From: Thereva unica
Taxonomy: Eukaryota > Arthropoda > Insecta > Diptera > Therevidae
Direction of reading: 5' to 3'
Length of the DNA: 64,000 nt
Assembly (NCBI GenBank): GCA_949987705.1
Contig: OX465281.1
Location: forward strand, 178,822,516-178,886,515
In this document: positions 32,001-40,545 of the stretch, piece by piece
How positions within the stretch are numbered: position 1 is the stretch's first letter
How the letters are laid out: every line of letters begins with the position of its first letter
The notes under the pieces: model-generated
Database searches by the model: none
What the model saw: only the letters and a program-made list of their open reading frames with translations
What the model was told of the DNA's origin: nothing
Program-made: the position numbers and the translations under genes

Positions 32001-33087
32001 ACTTAAACAAGCAGGAAGGCAATGGAGCAAAAAATTACATTCCGTTCTACAGAGCCTACAGCTGAAACCGTCCAATTATGATAAATGCTTATACTATCAT
32101 AACTCAGCAAAGACATTCCTACTACTCATCGTATACGTCGACGATCTACTAATCTGTACCAACAGTCTTACTTTGTATCAAAATATATTTCAGACATTAT
32201 CTTCAAATTTTGCAGTAAAAGCTCTCGGAGACCCCAAGCTATGTATCGGGATAGAAGTAAAGAAAGACAAGTACGGCATATCGATAAAACAAAGCGGATA
32301 CATCAAGAATCTCGTTAAAAAATATAATCCTGGCAAATCCAGTCGACAACCAATAATGTCTGGAACAAAATTAGAGAAAAATCCTGCAGTTCTAGGGGAA
32401 AATGAACCTGTTGATCACAAAAAATATCGCGAAATAATAGGTCACTTGCTGCATCTCTCAACCTTCACTCGTCCAGACATCGCATACGCAACAAATGTGT
32501 TATCACAATTCAGTCAAGCACCAAAACGCCAGCATTGGAACACAGCAATCAATGTGATAAAGTATTTATCCGGAACAGCTGAGTCAGAACTATGGTATCG
32601 CATCGGCACCAACAAGCCCCTTTACGGATATGTGGATGCAAGTTACGCAAATAATTCAGATACCTTTCACTCTCAAACCGGTTACGCGTTTTTGTACGCT
32701 GGAAGCAGCATCACTTGGGCATCCCGCAAACAGTCAATTGTAGCAACTTCAACAACTGCAGCCGAATATATAGCCCTATCAGCAGCAGCTACAGAAGCTG
32801 AATACCTATATCACCTAACAACAGAGATAGGAATTACAAAGGATCCTATTCTGCTTTACTGTGATAATACGGCAGCCATTGGTATTGCAGAACAAATTGC
32901 AAACCAGAAAAAAACGAAACATTTACCTGTCAAGTATCATTCCGTTAAGGAAGCAATCGCCAGAAAGGTGATAAAAGTTGAATTCATCCCTACAGATAAA
33001 ATGGCAGCAGATACCCTAACAAAGGTCACAACCACGGATACGCATTCAAAGTGCATAGAAGCTTTAGGCATGTTCAACAGGCAGTGA
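29038..33087 (+). CDS. copia Gag-Pol polyprotein
   Basis: 1349 codons from the first ATG; MQNSPF at 29068 (aaaATG) is a likely true start. Order: UBN2-type gag (about 25-230), CCHC knuckle CETCKRKNHLTKDC (about 243), aspartic protease CIDSGATSHM (about 293), integrase zinc site WHKRFGHL...CTAC (from 441), integrase D,D,E core (HSDVCGP about 507, RTDNGTEY about 572, NGVAERANR about 608), RT from CKWVFKTKYRPDGS to VYVDDLLI (about 1033), and RNase H with YVDASYA, TTAAEYIAL and DNTAAIGIA (about 1197-1300). All catalytic residues appear present and there are no internal stops. The length is typical for a single-ORF insect copia. Confidence 0.95.
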   Translation: MCIIRKNLNKMQNSPFSNTMSSTVTGRIAILNGENYITWKIQMEALLHKNRLLSYVNGETPEPTTIAEKPAWKEKDLDARAEIILTLSPEVLQVAQNHQTSKGIWDALKEAYDKTGPRKKAEQYRKLMSTKMEPGQKIIEYINQFKILVNTLNSLQATIDETLLVILLLDGLTYEYREIVAAFDAQSTYPEIQTVYTRLLEIGDRHKNDEGTTSTGTPLQALKLNFRTYNRYNKNRNKNQNTRCETCKRKNHLTKDCYYNKHKGRKSTTDENPTVEQGFVIKETANKISSNSNWCIDSGATSHMCNDQNQFKNLTLYAVPKYVHMANDLPETIEGIGTVQLNVKINGHNRIIELYNTLFVPNLSDSLISVAKVTSSGCEVGFKHKGAEIKNPKGNILIRAQKHKGLYIVQNRVDSNEILAVAQKQQKLPNQESTKSGSLEEWHKRFGHLNVQSLMKLQRDKMVIGLPSSFSKQELQCTACIRAKQTAQAFPKNTNKEKSTSKVLELIHSDVCGPMQVESLNRSLYLITFIDDYSRKIFVYFMRHKNEALTKFQTFKALVEKQTGKQIQILRTDNGTEYCNNAFFQFLNEQGIRHQTTIAHTPQQNGVAERANRTLLDMARCLMLEANLPGTLWAELLHTAAYIRNRCPTNVNQDKTPEEIWTGRRPIITHFRPIGLKTFVLTKPQPRGKFAARSEEAVHIGYCDESKAYKLWRPGTKMIIKARDVSFTNKNWNNNLSKKPQSDAQEYSNVWLITNQLAQTCDISKVNGVNTSHDQEEKTLTNEDSASSNEKDCSIQSPNVSFELSNLSAPNFESTVINAENENSSSSQELTYLTAIDDPTNYAEAMNSSHAEDWKMAIQEEYQSLTRNKVWELVKRPENANIVGCKWVFKTKYRPDGSVYRRKARLVAKGYSQIPGIDYNDTYAPVANITSVRLLLAIAAEYQLLTFHLDISTAFLNGELEENVFMEQPEGFIEGNQNVWKLKKALYGLKQAGRQWSKKLHSVLQSLQLKPSNYDKCLYYHNSAKTFLLLIVYVDDLLICTNSLTLYQNIFQTLSSNFAVKALGDPKLCIGIEVKKDKYGISIKQSGYIKNLVKKYNPGKSSRQPIMSGTKLEKNPAVLGENEPVDHKKYREIIGHLLHLSTFTRPDIAYATNVLSQFSQAPKRQHWNTAINVIKYLSGTAESELWYRIGTNKPLYGYVDASYANNSDTFHSQTGYAFLYAGSSITWASRKQSIVATSTTAAEYIALSAAATEAEYLYHLTTEIGITKDPILLYCDNTAAIGIAEQIANQKKTKHLPVKYHSVKEAIARKVIKVEFIPTDKMAADTLTKVTTTDTHSKCIEALGMFNRQ

Positions 33088-33198
33088 CTTAGGAAAGTGC
33101 ATGTGAATTAAATCTAACTATGTAAACTGAACTGTGGCTAGTATGGTGGATTGTCATAGCCGAGAATTACAGGAATTACTTCAACAGTTGAGGAGGAG

Positions 33199-33375
33199 TG
33201 TTGGAGTTTTAGACAACCGTGAAGTTCTTCCTCTCTTCTTCTTTTTTAGTACATCTGTCATACATCTGTCATTTCATTCTTCTTGTAGAGCTAAGTTCTA
33301 ACCAGTATCACGATATTGTATTTTTCTATAAATAAATCTTAAAAAGCAAGTGACATCTTTTAAACTCTGCTAACA
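33199..33375 (+). repeat. copia 3' LTR
   Basis: 177 bp, apparently identical to 28816-28992. It is followed by the CCTAA duplication and the resumed MITE sequence (CTTGAAAAATTAGC). Confidence 0.95.
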
Positions 33376-33956
33376 CCTAACTTGAAAAATTAGCTTCTAA
33401 ATTGGATTTATATCGATGTCATTTTTCGTAATTAACCAATTTATGGATGTTCGAATGATATTTTATTAATTTCCAATGAACTTTTTTGCATTGCTCCATT
33501 TTCTGGTAAAATTCAGTTAACTTTATGTGGGGCACGTCAGCTTTAGGCGACATCTGTGGCTAAAAATGAACTAAAGGTTTAGTTTCTGCTACTCATCCAT
33601 TTCCGGTTATTTCTCCCATAAGAGTTATATCTCCTTGTATAATCTCCATGTTTTCAATTTTCGTTTGATTAATGAGGGCGCCACAGTCACAAGTACCCCA
33701 AAAAACATGGCCGATTATATTCATCCGGTTGATCAGGGAGACTATACAAGGAGATATAACTCCATGTTGTCACTTTTCGTTTGATTAATGAGGGCGCCAC
33801 CGTCACATGTACCCCAAAAAACATGGCGGATTATATTCATTCGGTTCATGGCCAAGTTCGTTAACTATTAAAATATTTTATGTTTACGCCTAACTTGAAA
33901 AATCAGCTTCTGATTTGTCGTATTTAACCATTTTATGGATTTTCCAATGAATTTTG

Positions 33957-34895
33957 ACGTGACAACGTCTATTAAAACGATGAACGCCGGCTGCATGCAC
34001 GAAAAATGATGACTCATTGTCTCGTTATGTCTCGTTAGTCCCGTTAGTCCCGTAAGTCCCGTAGTAATTTTCATAAAAATTTGATTGTAGTAGTCTTAAA
34101 AATTTGATTTAAATTGTCAAAAATTGTCAACAATAATATTACAGTTTCTTTCTATAAAAACTTGTACTTCGTTAAAGACTACTTCCTTCGTATTGAGTTC
34201 CAGCACCGAGGAAGTCCACACGCTCATATTTTATTGTGGCTGAACGACGACCCTCATGAGACCGTGTCGGAAAATATGCCAAGAACCATCGAACTCGTGG
34301 AAAAATTAAGTTCCGTTTCCCGAGATGATGTCCCCAACGATTTTATCTACGCCAACCAGATACACAAACATTCTTTCACCTGCACAAAACGAGGCGAGAC
34401 GACTTGCAGATTCGGGATCTCGTACTGGCCAATGTCCACGACCCGGGTATTGGTTCCAATGCCTCAATCTGATGGGCGCCGCCAAACACTGCAACAGAAG
34501 GCCAAGGATCCGCGCATTTCTCTCGGTGACACATGCATGGATGATTTTCTTGAAGCTAATAGTTTGACATACATATGCTTTATACCTCGACATTGTGCGT
34601 TCAACGTTACGCAGACCACCTCTGCTGTTCAGACGAAACTTCAACGAGCTTATGACAAACAAGTTCAATCCGTACGTTGCTGTCGAAGTCAACTCTAACA
34701 TCGACATTCAGTTCATCTTGGATGAGTACAGCTGCGCAGAGTACGTAAATAAATCAGCCCGTGAAATGGGTAACCGACGTCGTGAGCTTACCACAATGAT
34801 GCAAAACATCCCGAACAGGACTACACGGGCCAATTGAAAGCGTTTGTCACGTTAAACTATCGTCCGTAAACAATCTTTACAGACAAAAAATTTTT
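33957..34895 (+). mobile_element. Helitron fragment with Rep domain
   Basis: Left end TGACGTGACAACGTCTATTA; right end GTCACGTTAAACTATCGTCC then TTTACAGACAAAAAATT. The same two ends flank minus-strand copies at 28 kb and 37.7-39.6 kb. The interior carries part of a Rep (HUH) gene. Most of the Rep/helicase is deleted. Confidence 0.65.
34114..34838 (+). pseudogene. Helitron Rep (HUH) endonuclease fragment
   Basis: The first frame (34114-34698) carries FQHRGSPHAHILLWL, the H-x-H metal-binding motif of Helitron Rep proteins, then TCTKRGETTCRFGISYWP, a Cys-rich Rep signature. It shifts near 34640 to a second frame with NPYVAVEVNSNIDIQFILDE and YSCAEYVNK, the conserved segment before the catalytic tyrosines. 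One frameshift and loss of both ends make it non-functional. Confidence 0.75.
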
Positions 34896-35064
34896 TTTTA
34901 TTAATTCCCAATGATTTTTTTTTGCATTTCGGCTGACAATTTTGAGGAAATCGTCGAAATGGGTAAAATTCAGCTAATTTCATGTGGAGCACGTCGCCTG
35001 TCAGACAGTTCTTGATTATTGTGATTTTTTGGTTATTCAATGATAAAATTTTATATTCTAGTAA

Positions 35065-35258
35065 ATATGCATCAGTGTTGTGTACATTTGGTTGCAATAA
35101 TATTACGGGTTCATTTATTTCCTAAAAACAAAAAGTACGGGAGCTAGGCGGAATAGTTGTGCGTCGCAAAGGTTTAAAGGTACATACAAAATATTCAAGA
35201 CTTTGTCCAGGTCACTTTAGACCTGAAGATTATATTAAAAAAGGATTTAACACTGGTT
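35065..35258 (+). pseudogene. THAP-domain remnant
   Basis: In plus frames: VLCTFGCNN (Cys pair), then FPKNKKYG after a frameshift, then IVVRRKGLKVHTKYSRLCPG and HFRPEDYIKKGF. The spacing (C-x3-C ... FP ... C-x2-H-F...D-Y) fits a C2CH THAP finger. At least two small deletions break the frame. It ends AACACTG/GTTAGT, a possible splice donor. It differs clearly from the THAP at 14.4 kb. Confidence 0.6.
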
Positions 35259-35408
35259 AGTATATGGATATTATATTTTTATTGCTGTTGCTGTTATGTT
35301 GTTTGTTTACGTTATACTTCGGTGGCGCCATCTGAGTTTACGTTTGCGTAAGATTCCCTATTTCCGGTTATTTTCCCCATAAGAGTTATATCTCCTTGTA
35401 TAGCCTCC

Positions 35409-36458
35409 ATGCGGTTGATGGCAAAGTTCGTTGACTACTAAGATATCAAGGGTCGCGCAAGCGACCCGGCCGTGGTAAGGATAAAAAACAAAAAGATTAT
35501 GTTTACGCCTAACTTGAAAAATCAGCTTCTAAATTTGATTTATATCGATTCCATTTATCGTATTTAACCAATTTATGGATTTTCCAATGAATTTTTAATA
35601 ATTTCCAAAGAATTTTTTTTCCATTTTCGGATCAAATTCAGCTAACTTCATGTGGAGCACGTCAGCTTTAGGCGAATCTGTGGCTAAAAATGAACTAGAA
35701 GTTTAGTTTCTGCTACCCATCCATTTCCTGTTATTTTCGCCATAAGAGTTTTAACTCCTTGTATAGCCTCCCTGGAAAATCAAGGCAAGTGGTAGTTTGC
35801 CGAGTTCGTAAGGGCAAACAGCTAAATCCTTATTTACGCCTAAACATGTACCAAGTTTATAGCAGAAAAATTAAATCGATTTAACTCAAAGTTACGTCGA
35901 AATTTCGAATTAGCGTATAAACGGGTATTTGTTACAAATCGGGTTCTTACAAATACATTCTTATAACTATGGCTTAAGCCGAAACATTTCGGTTTAAGCC
36001 ATAATTCGAATTACCTCGTTTATAGGGTAAAAATTTTTGGATAATCCATAATTCGAATTATTTTGGGAGTAGCTATAAACTAGGTAATGGAGAACAAGCT
36101 GTTTTTTTTTATAAAATTATGCGATTTATCACCTTTTTATAAGCAATATAAGTAGGTACATAATTTTTCATTTGTAACCGATAACCACAATATAAATAAT
36201 TTATTATTCCATTTTTTCCTATCATTCTTCGTTTTCTTTCTTTTTACATTTTTTACATTTCGAAACGAACATTTTTTTCTCCTTCAGTCTAAAAAAGTGG
36301 GTACTCAAAATTATTCTATCAAGCTATTTCAATTGCTCAATAAATGAGATGGTACTACTAGTTAGTCGAAAAGCGTTTAGTCGCGCACTATTGATGCCAG
36401 ATGGCATTAGATGATTAACAAAATGTGTTCATATAAAAGTGGTTAGTCACAACTATTA
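35409..36458. other. Truncated MITE copy and AT-rich sequence
   Basis: 35409-35774 is a left-truncated copy of the CAGGGAGACTATACAAGG family (ends CTCCTTGTATAGCCTCCCTG). It contains an extra segment near 35447 with the hairpin GGGTCGCGCAAGCGACCC. 35775-36350 has inverted ATTCGAATTA motifs and A/T runs. 36355-36458 (GATGCCAGATGGCATT) recurs at about 40460-40540 and 42190-42280. Confidence 0.45.
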
Positions 36459-36892
36459 CTGAGTTTCCATGAGAGTTCAACCAGAGTTGAACCTGAGTTG
36501 AACTCCATGGAAACAGTCGCAGTCAAGAGTTTTCGTTAAAGATATTCAACTCTGCTCAACTCAACGAAAATAGGTAGATTGAGCAGAGTTCACGCACACA
36601 ACTACAAACGGGATTGTCAAATGTTAAAAAAGTCAAAATGTCGCGCCTGTTTATAACATTTCTGTTATACAACGAACACAATAAATTAATTTTATGGTCC
36701 ATGATCGCTATTTTATAATAACACAAATATTACGTCAAATTTAAAAACAGCTGCTTGCTTAATACAAGTACACATTCAGCTGTTTGTACACAGGCAGAAA
36801 AGTCAGCCATGGAAACGCATAGTGTTGAGTCGTTGAGTTGAAGTGTCATTTCAACTCAACCTCAACTCAACTCGACTCCCATGGAAACTCGG
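36459..36892. mobile_element. TA-flanked MITE, 434 bp
   Basis: The ends CTGAGTTTCCATG and CATGGAAACTCGG are inverted with TA on both sides (36457-36458, 36893-36894). Subterminal AGTTCAAC/GTTGAACT repeats are dense at both ends. It has no coding capacity. Confidence 0.75.
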
Positions 36893-36943
36893 TATATGGT
36901 GTCAGATAGCGATAGGTACCATGGAGGCTATACAAGGAGATAT

Positions 36944-37433
36944 AAAGCCCCAACTATATTGCACGTAAGAAACGCACGTCGTCTCGGCGCTCTCATGGAA
37001 ATTAATGTGTTCGGCCATATTGGACGTACGTCAGTCATATTTTATTTCGTTAAGTTTCGTTAAACGTAAAAATGGGAAAAGAACCGCGCTCTACGTACGT
37101 TTTGTGAGATGATTTGTAGTTACATCGATGAAAGCTAACTTTTTGTTGTTGTTTTGTGGTTTTTAAAGAAAAAGAGTATGGAAAATGTTGTGGTTCAAAT
37201 ACATGATAGCGATTTTGATGAGAAATTTATTATAATTGAAAATAAACACGATTATTAAAAATATGCAAATATTAATATAGTTTTAATAGTCAATGAATAA
37301 TATTCAAGCATTTTAATAATTTTAAACTTTGAAGTCTCTCCTAATACGCAAACCAATTAGTCGGTTTTGCGTTTGACGAAATTTACGCACGTCGATTGAC
37401 GTGCGTTTCTTACGTGCATTATAGTTGGACCTT
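36944..37433. mobile_element. MITE with GCACGTAAGAAACGCACGTC inverted ends
   Basis: The left end CCCCAACTATATTGCACGTA and the right end TACGTGCATTATAGTTGGACC are inverted for about 35 bp, about 490 bp overall. A second copy of the family, in the opposite internal orientation, is at 60514-61407. Confidence 0.75.
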
Positions 37434-37861
37434 AAAGCCTGGATCTAATATTCCGTACCTTACCGTAACAAAATTGAATGAATCTGAGCTCAGTTACGGC
37501 ATTTTGACAGATGCCCTAAATGAAAACGTAAAGTGGCAAGTGACAAGTGCAAAATGGATACCATAAAGAAAGATTTAAGAGATTTCTTCCTAAACATGGA
37601 AATGCCACCGACTACGAATGATTTATTGCCCTCATAAATGAGTACAGGGCCCCATTGGAACGGACATTATTGTTTTATAAAAACAACAAAAGGTGTCGTA
37701 TTTTACAACACTAACCTACTTATTATGATTATTTCTAGAAAAAAAATTGTTGTCTGTAAAGAGGGTTTACGGACGATAGTTTAACGTGACAACGTCATGA
37801 GAAAACATTGATGAAATGATTGCATACTTTTATGAATAAAGTTGAATCATTTATATTAAAC

Positions 37862-39290
37862 TAGCAAAAACCCGCGTGCGTTGCAACGCCTTTCAATAAA
37901 ATAAGATTATGAGGACACAGTCTGTGATAGGAAAAAGCTATAGTGAAAAAAGAACAAATCTGGGAAAATTGATTTCAGGAGATGACCGCCATGGACCAAA
38001 TGATATATTGAGTATACTATATTGCGTATGGTGTTCTACTTATCATACTCTTTCATTTGATACCCATGTCGAAGGGGTTGTGAAGAAAATATTAATCCGC
38101 ACTCTTGAGATGGCCGCTATGGACCAAACGATATATTGAGTATACTATATTGCATATGGTGTTCTACTTATCATTCTCTCTCATTTGATACCCATCTAGA
38201 AGGAGTTGTGAAGAAAATGGTAAACCGCCCTTTTGAGATGGCCGCCATGGACCAAATTATAAATTGAGTATACTATATTGCTTATGGTGTTCTACTTTTC
38301 ATAGCCTTTCATTTGATACCCATGTCTCGGGTGTTGTGAAGAAAATCGCAATCCGCCCTCTTGAGATGGCCGCCATGAATCTAAAGACATGGTCTATGGC
38401 ATTCTTCTTATAATGCCCTTTCATTTGATACCAATGTCGAGGGGGGAGTGAAGAAAATGATCATCCTCCCTCTTGAGATGACCGCCATGGACCAAACGAT
38501 ATATTGAGTATACTATATTGCATATGGTGTTCTACTTATCATACCCTTTCATTTGAAATCCATATCGAGAGGTGTGAAAATATCGGTAATCCAACCTCTG
38601 GAGATGGCCGCTATGGACCAAACGATATATATTGAGTATACTATATTGCTTATGTGTTCTACTTATCATACTCTCTCATTTGATACCCATCTCGAAGGGG
38701 TTGTGAAGAAAATGGTAATCCGCCCGCTTGAGATGATCGCCATGGACCAAACGATATATTGAGTATACTTTATTGCCTATGGTGTTCTACTTATCATACT
38801 CTTTCATTCGATATCCATGTCGAAGGTGTTGTGAAGAAAATGGTAATCCGCATTCTTGAGGTGGCCGCTATGGACCAAGCGACATATTGAGTATACTATA
38901 TTGCTTATATTGTTCTACTTATCATACTCTTTCATTGGATACCCATTTCGAATGGGTTGTGAAGAAAATGGTCATCTGCTCTCTTGTGATGACTGCCATG
39001 GACCAAACGATATATTGAGTATACTATATTGCTTTTGGTGTTCTACTTACCATAACCTTTCATTTGATATCCATGTCGAGGGGTTGTAAAGAAAATGGTA
39101 ATCCGCCCTCTTGAGATGGCTGCTATGGACCAAGCGCCTGCTTTTGAAATTTTTTTGCTATAAACCTCACGGAGCCCGAGACCTTTCCAACGAATGCAAA
39201 ACCGTGGAAATCGGATCGTGCGTTCTCTAATTATAGCGTCTGGAAGGAAAACCCGACTTATTTTTATATTATAGATAATAACAGTAAACG
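37862..39290 (+). mobile_element. Helentron-like non-autonomous element with 128-bp tandem core
   Basis: The 5' end CTAGCAAAAACCCGCGTGCGTTGCAACGCC is shared (with small changes) with the element at 43791. The core is a satellite and the 3' end TTTTTATATTATAGATA follows a conserved segment (39130-39270). The structure (fixed 5' end, tandem middle, fixed 3' end, no TIR) matches Helentron-associated/DINE-like elements. It interrupts a minus-strand Helitron helicase remnant. Confidence 0.55.
37940..39128 (+). repeat. Satellite array, ~128-bp period, about nine units
   Basis: AGTATACT recurs at 38011, 38139, 38267, 38507, 38635, 38762, 38890 and 39018, i.e. 127-128 bp apart with one degenerate unit near 38390. 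Each unit holds TTTCATTTGATACCCATGTC, GTGAAGAAAATGG and CCGC(C/T)ATGGACCAAA. The open frames across it are repeat artefacts. Confidence 0.9.
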
Positions 39291-39490
39291 TCCCACCTTG
39301 CGACTTGTGAATGGTAATAGCACAAGCAGGAACGCAAGGAAACTGTTTTCGTTTGCATTTCACGGTTTTCGTCAGTGTAATGTTCACTATTTTCTTATAC
39401 ACCGGCACCCAGTTAGGAGACAGAGTGTTTGGCTTGCTTTGCTTATTGTTGACAATTTGACAATAATTTAATCTAATTAATATTGACAAT
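39285..39490 (-). pseudogene. Helitron PIF1-type helicase C-terminal fragment
   Basis: The minus strand reads [20 protein letters not shown] and KSQGGTF, matching helicase motif VI of Helitron/PIF1 helicases (Q-F-P-L..A-x-T-(I/V)-H-K-S-Q-G). It breaks where the tandem-core element begins (after TVII). Upstream residues are A/T-rich and uncertain. Confidence 0.6.
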
Positions 39491-39539
39491 TTTAATCAAA
39501 TTTTTAAGATTACTACGATCAATTTTTTAAAATTACTTC

Positions 39540-39634
39540 GGGAGATAACGGGACATAACGGGACAATGAGTCATCATTTTTCATGCATGCAGGCGGCGTT
39601 CATCGTTTTAATAGACGTTGTCACGTCAAAAGGA
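39540..39634 (-). mobile_element. Helitron-like terminal sequence
   Basis: GGGACAATGAGTCATCATTT through TAGACGTTGTCACGTCAAAA, the reverse complement of 33957-34050. Together with 37740-37800 it brackets a minus-strand Helitron copy holding the helicase remnant. Confidence 0.6.
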
Positions 39635-39919
39635 AATGGAAATTTGAAAGATTGTTGTGTAGGGTAATAATTATAATATTTCAAGTCATTTACTGTTCCA
39701 ATTTTTAAAAAAATTGTTAAAATGTGAACAAGTTTTTTAAATAGCTAACGGATGCTAAGGTTTTGTGCCATTCTTACGGCACCATTACGGACCATTCGAG
39801 AATTTAACGAACATTCGGCAAGTTTATTAAGTCAATTTAGGTCGGTGCCATATGAACACTTATGTTCGTAGGTTACGGTACTTACGGTTACGGTACGGTA
39901 CGGAATATTAGGTCAGGGC
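39635..39919. other. No gene recognised
   Basis: AT-rich, with a GGTTACGGTACTTACGG run near 39880. Nothing else is supported. Confidence 0.4.
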
Positions 39920-40330
39920 TTTACTCTTATCGGAAAAATAACCGGAAATGGATGGGTAGCAGAAACTAAACTTCTAGTTCATTGTTTGCCACAGATGTCG
40001 CTTAAAGCTGACGTGCCCCACATGAAGTTAGCTGAATTTTACCCGAAAATGAATCAATGCAAAAAAAATTCATTGGAAAATAATAAAAATTCATTGGAAA
40101 ATTCACAAATTGGTTAAATACGAAAAATGATATCGATATAAATCCAATTTAGAAGCTGATTTTTTAAGTTAGGCGTAAACATAAAATATCTTAGCAGTTA
40201 ACGGACTTGGCCATCAACCGGATGAATATACTCGGCCATGTTTTTTGGGGTACATGTGACTGTGGCGCCCTCATTAATCAAACGAAAATTGACAACACGG
40301 AGTTATACCTCCTTGTATAGTCTCCCTGAT
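39920..40330 (-). mobile_element. MITE copy of the CAGGGAGACTATACAAGG family, inverted
   Basis: The minus-strand start at 40329 (CAGGGAGACTATACAAGG) continues through CATGTACCCCAAAAAACATG to CCGGTTATTTTTCCGATAAG at 39923. This is the fullest uninterrupted copy (about 410 bp), though its far end lacks the terminal motif. Confidence 0.65.
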
Positions 40331-40545
40331 AGGTACTATAAAAAACATATGTAGTTCATAGTACAGATGTACAGTTAAATTTTGAAATACCGATTACTAC
40401 TTTTGCATAGTTCGTAATTGTACTTTATTTCTAAAAATGTGACATATTCGTTATAAGTTAGCCGAATCCAGCACTGTTGATGTCAGAGAGCATTCCCTAT
40501 CATTTCGATGATTAACAAAAAGCGTTCATATTAAACTGGTAGGAG

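Larger units (their letters stand above)
28816..33375 (+). mobile_element. Intact Ty1/copia retrotransposon
   Basis: The two 177-bp LTRs (28816-28992, 33199-33375) look identical and start TGTTGGAG, ending GCTAACA. The 5-bp duplication CCTAA is at 28811-28815 and 33376-33380. One open frame spans gag to RNase H. A purine-rich tract (GTTGAGGAGGAG) immediately precedes LTR2. All parts for autonomous mobility are visible, so this is a recent and possibly active insertion. Confidence 0.95.
28656..33647. mobile_element. MITE copy 'A' (CAGGGAGACTATACAAGG family), split by copia
   Basis: The left end CAGGGAGACTATACAAGG (28656; a partial duplicate starts at 28615) and right end TCCTTGTATAATCTCC (33647) are inverted. 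Without the copia element the copy is about 430 bp. Copies or fragments recur at 33734-35408, 35409-35774, about 36917-36942 and 39920-40330. Confidence 0.65.
33734..35408. mobile_element. Larger copy 'B' of the CAGGGAGACTATACAAGG family with THAP and Helitron inserts
   Basis: Starts CAGGGAGACTATACAAGG at 33734 and ends CTCCTTGTATAGCCTCC at 35408. A Helitron fragment (about 33957-34895) is inserted. The right half holds a THAP-domain remnant (35065-35255) that copy A lacks. This suggests the short MITEs derive from a THAP-encoding transposon. Confidence 0.55.

Noticed and set aside
37736..37745. CTAG at the putative Helitron 3' terminus
   Set aside because: Other copies of this end (12913, 34895) lack CTAG after the T run, so it is probably coincidental.
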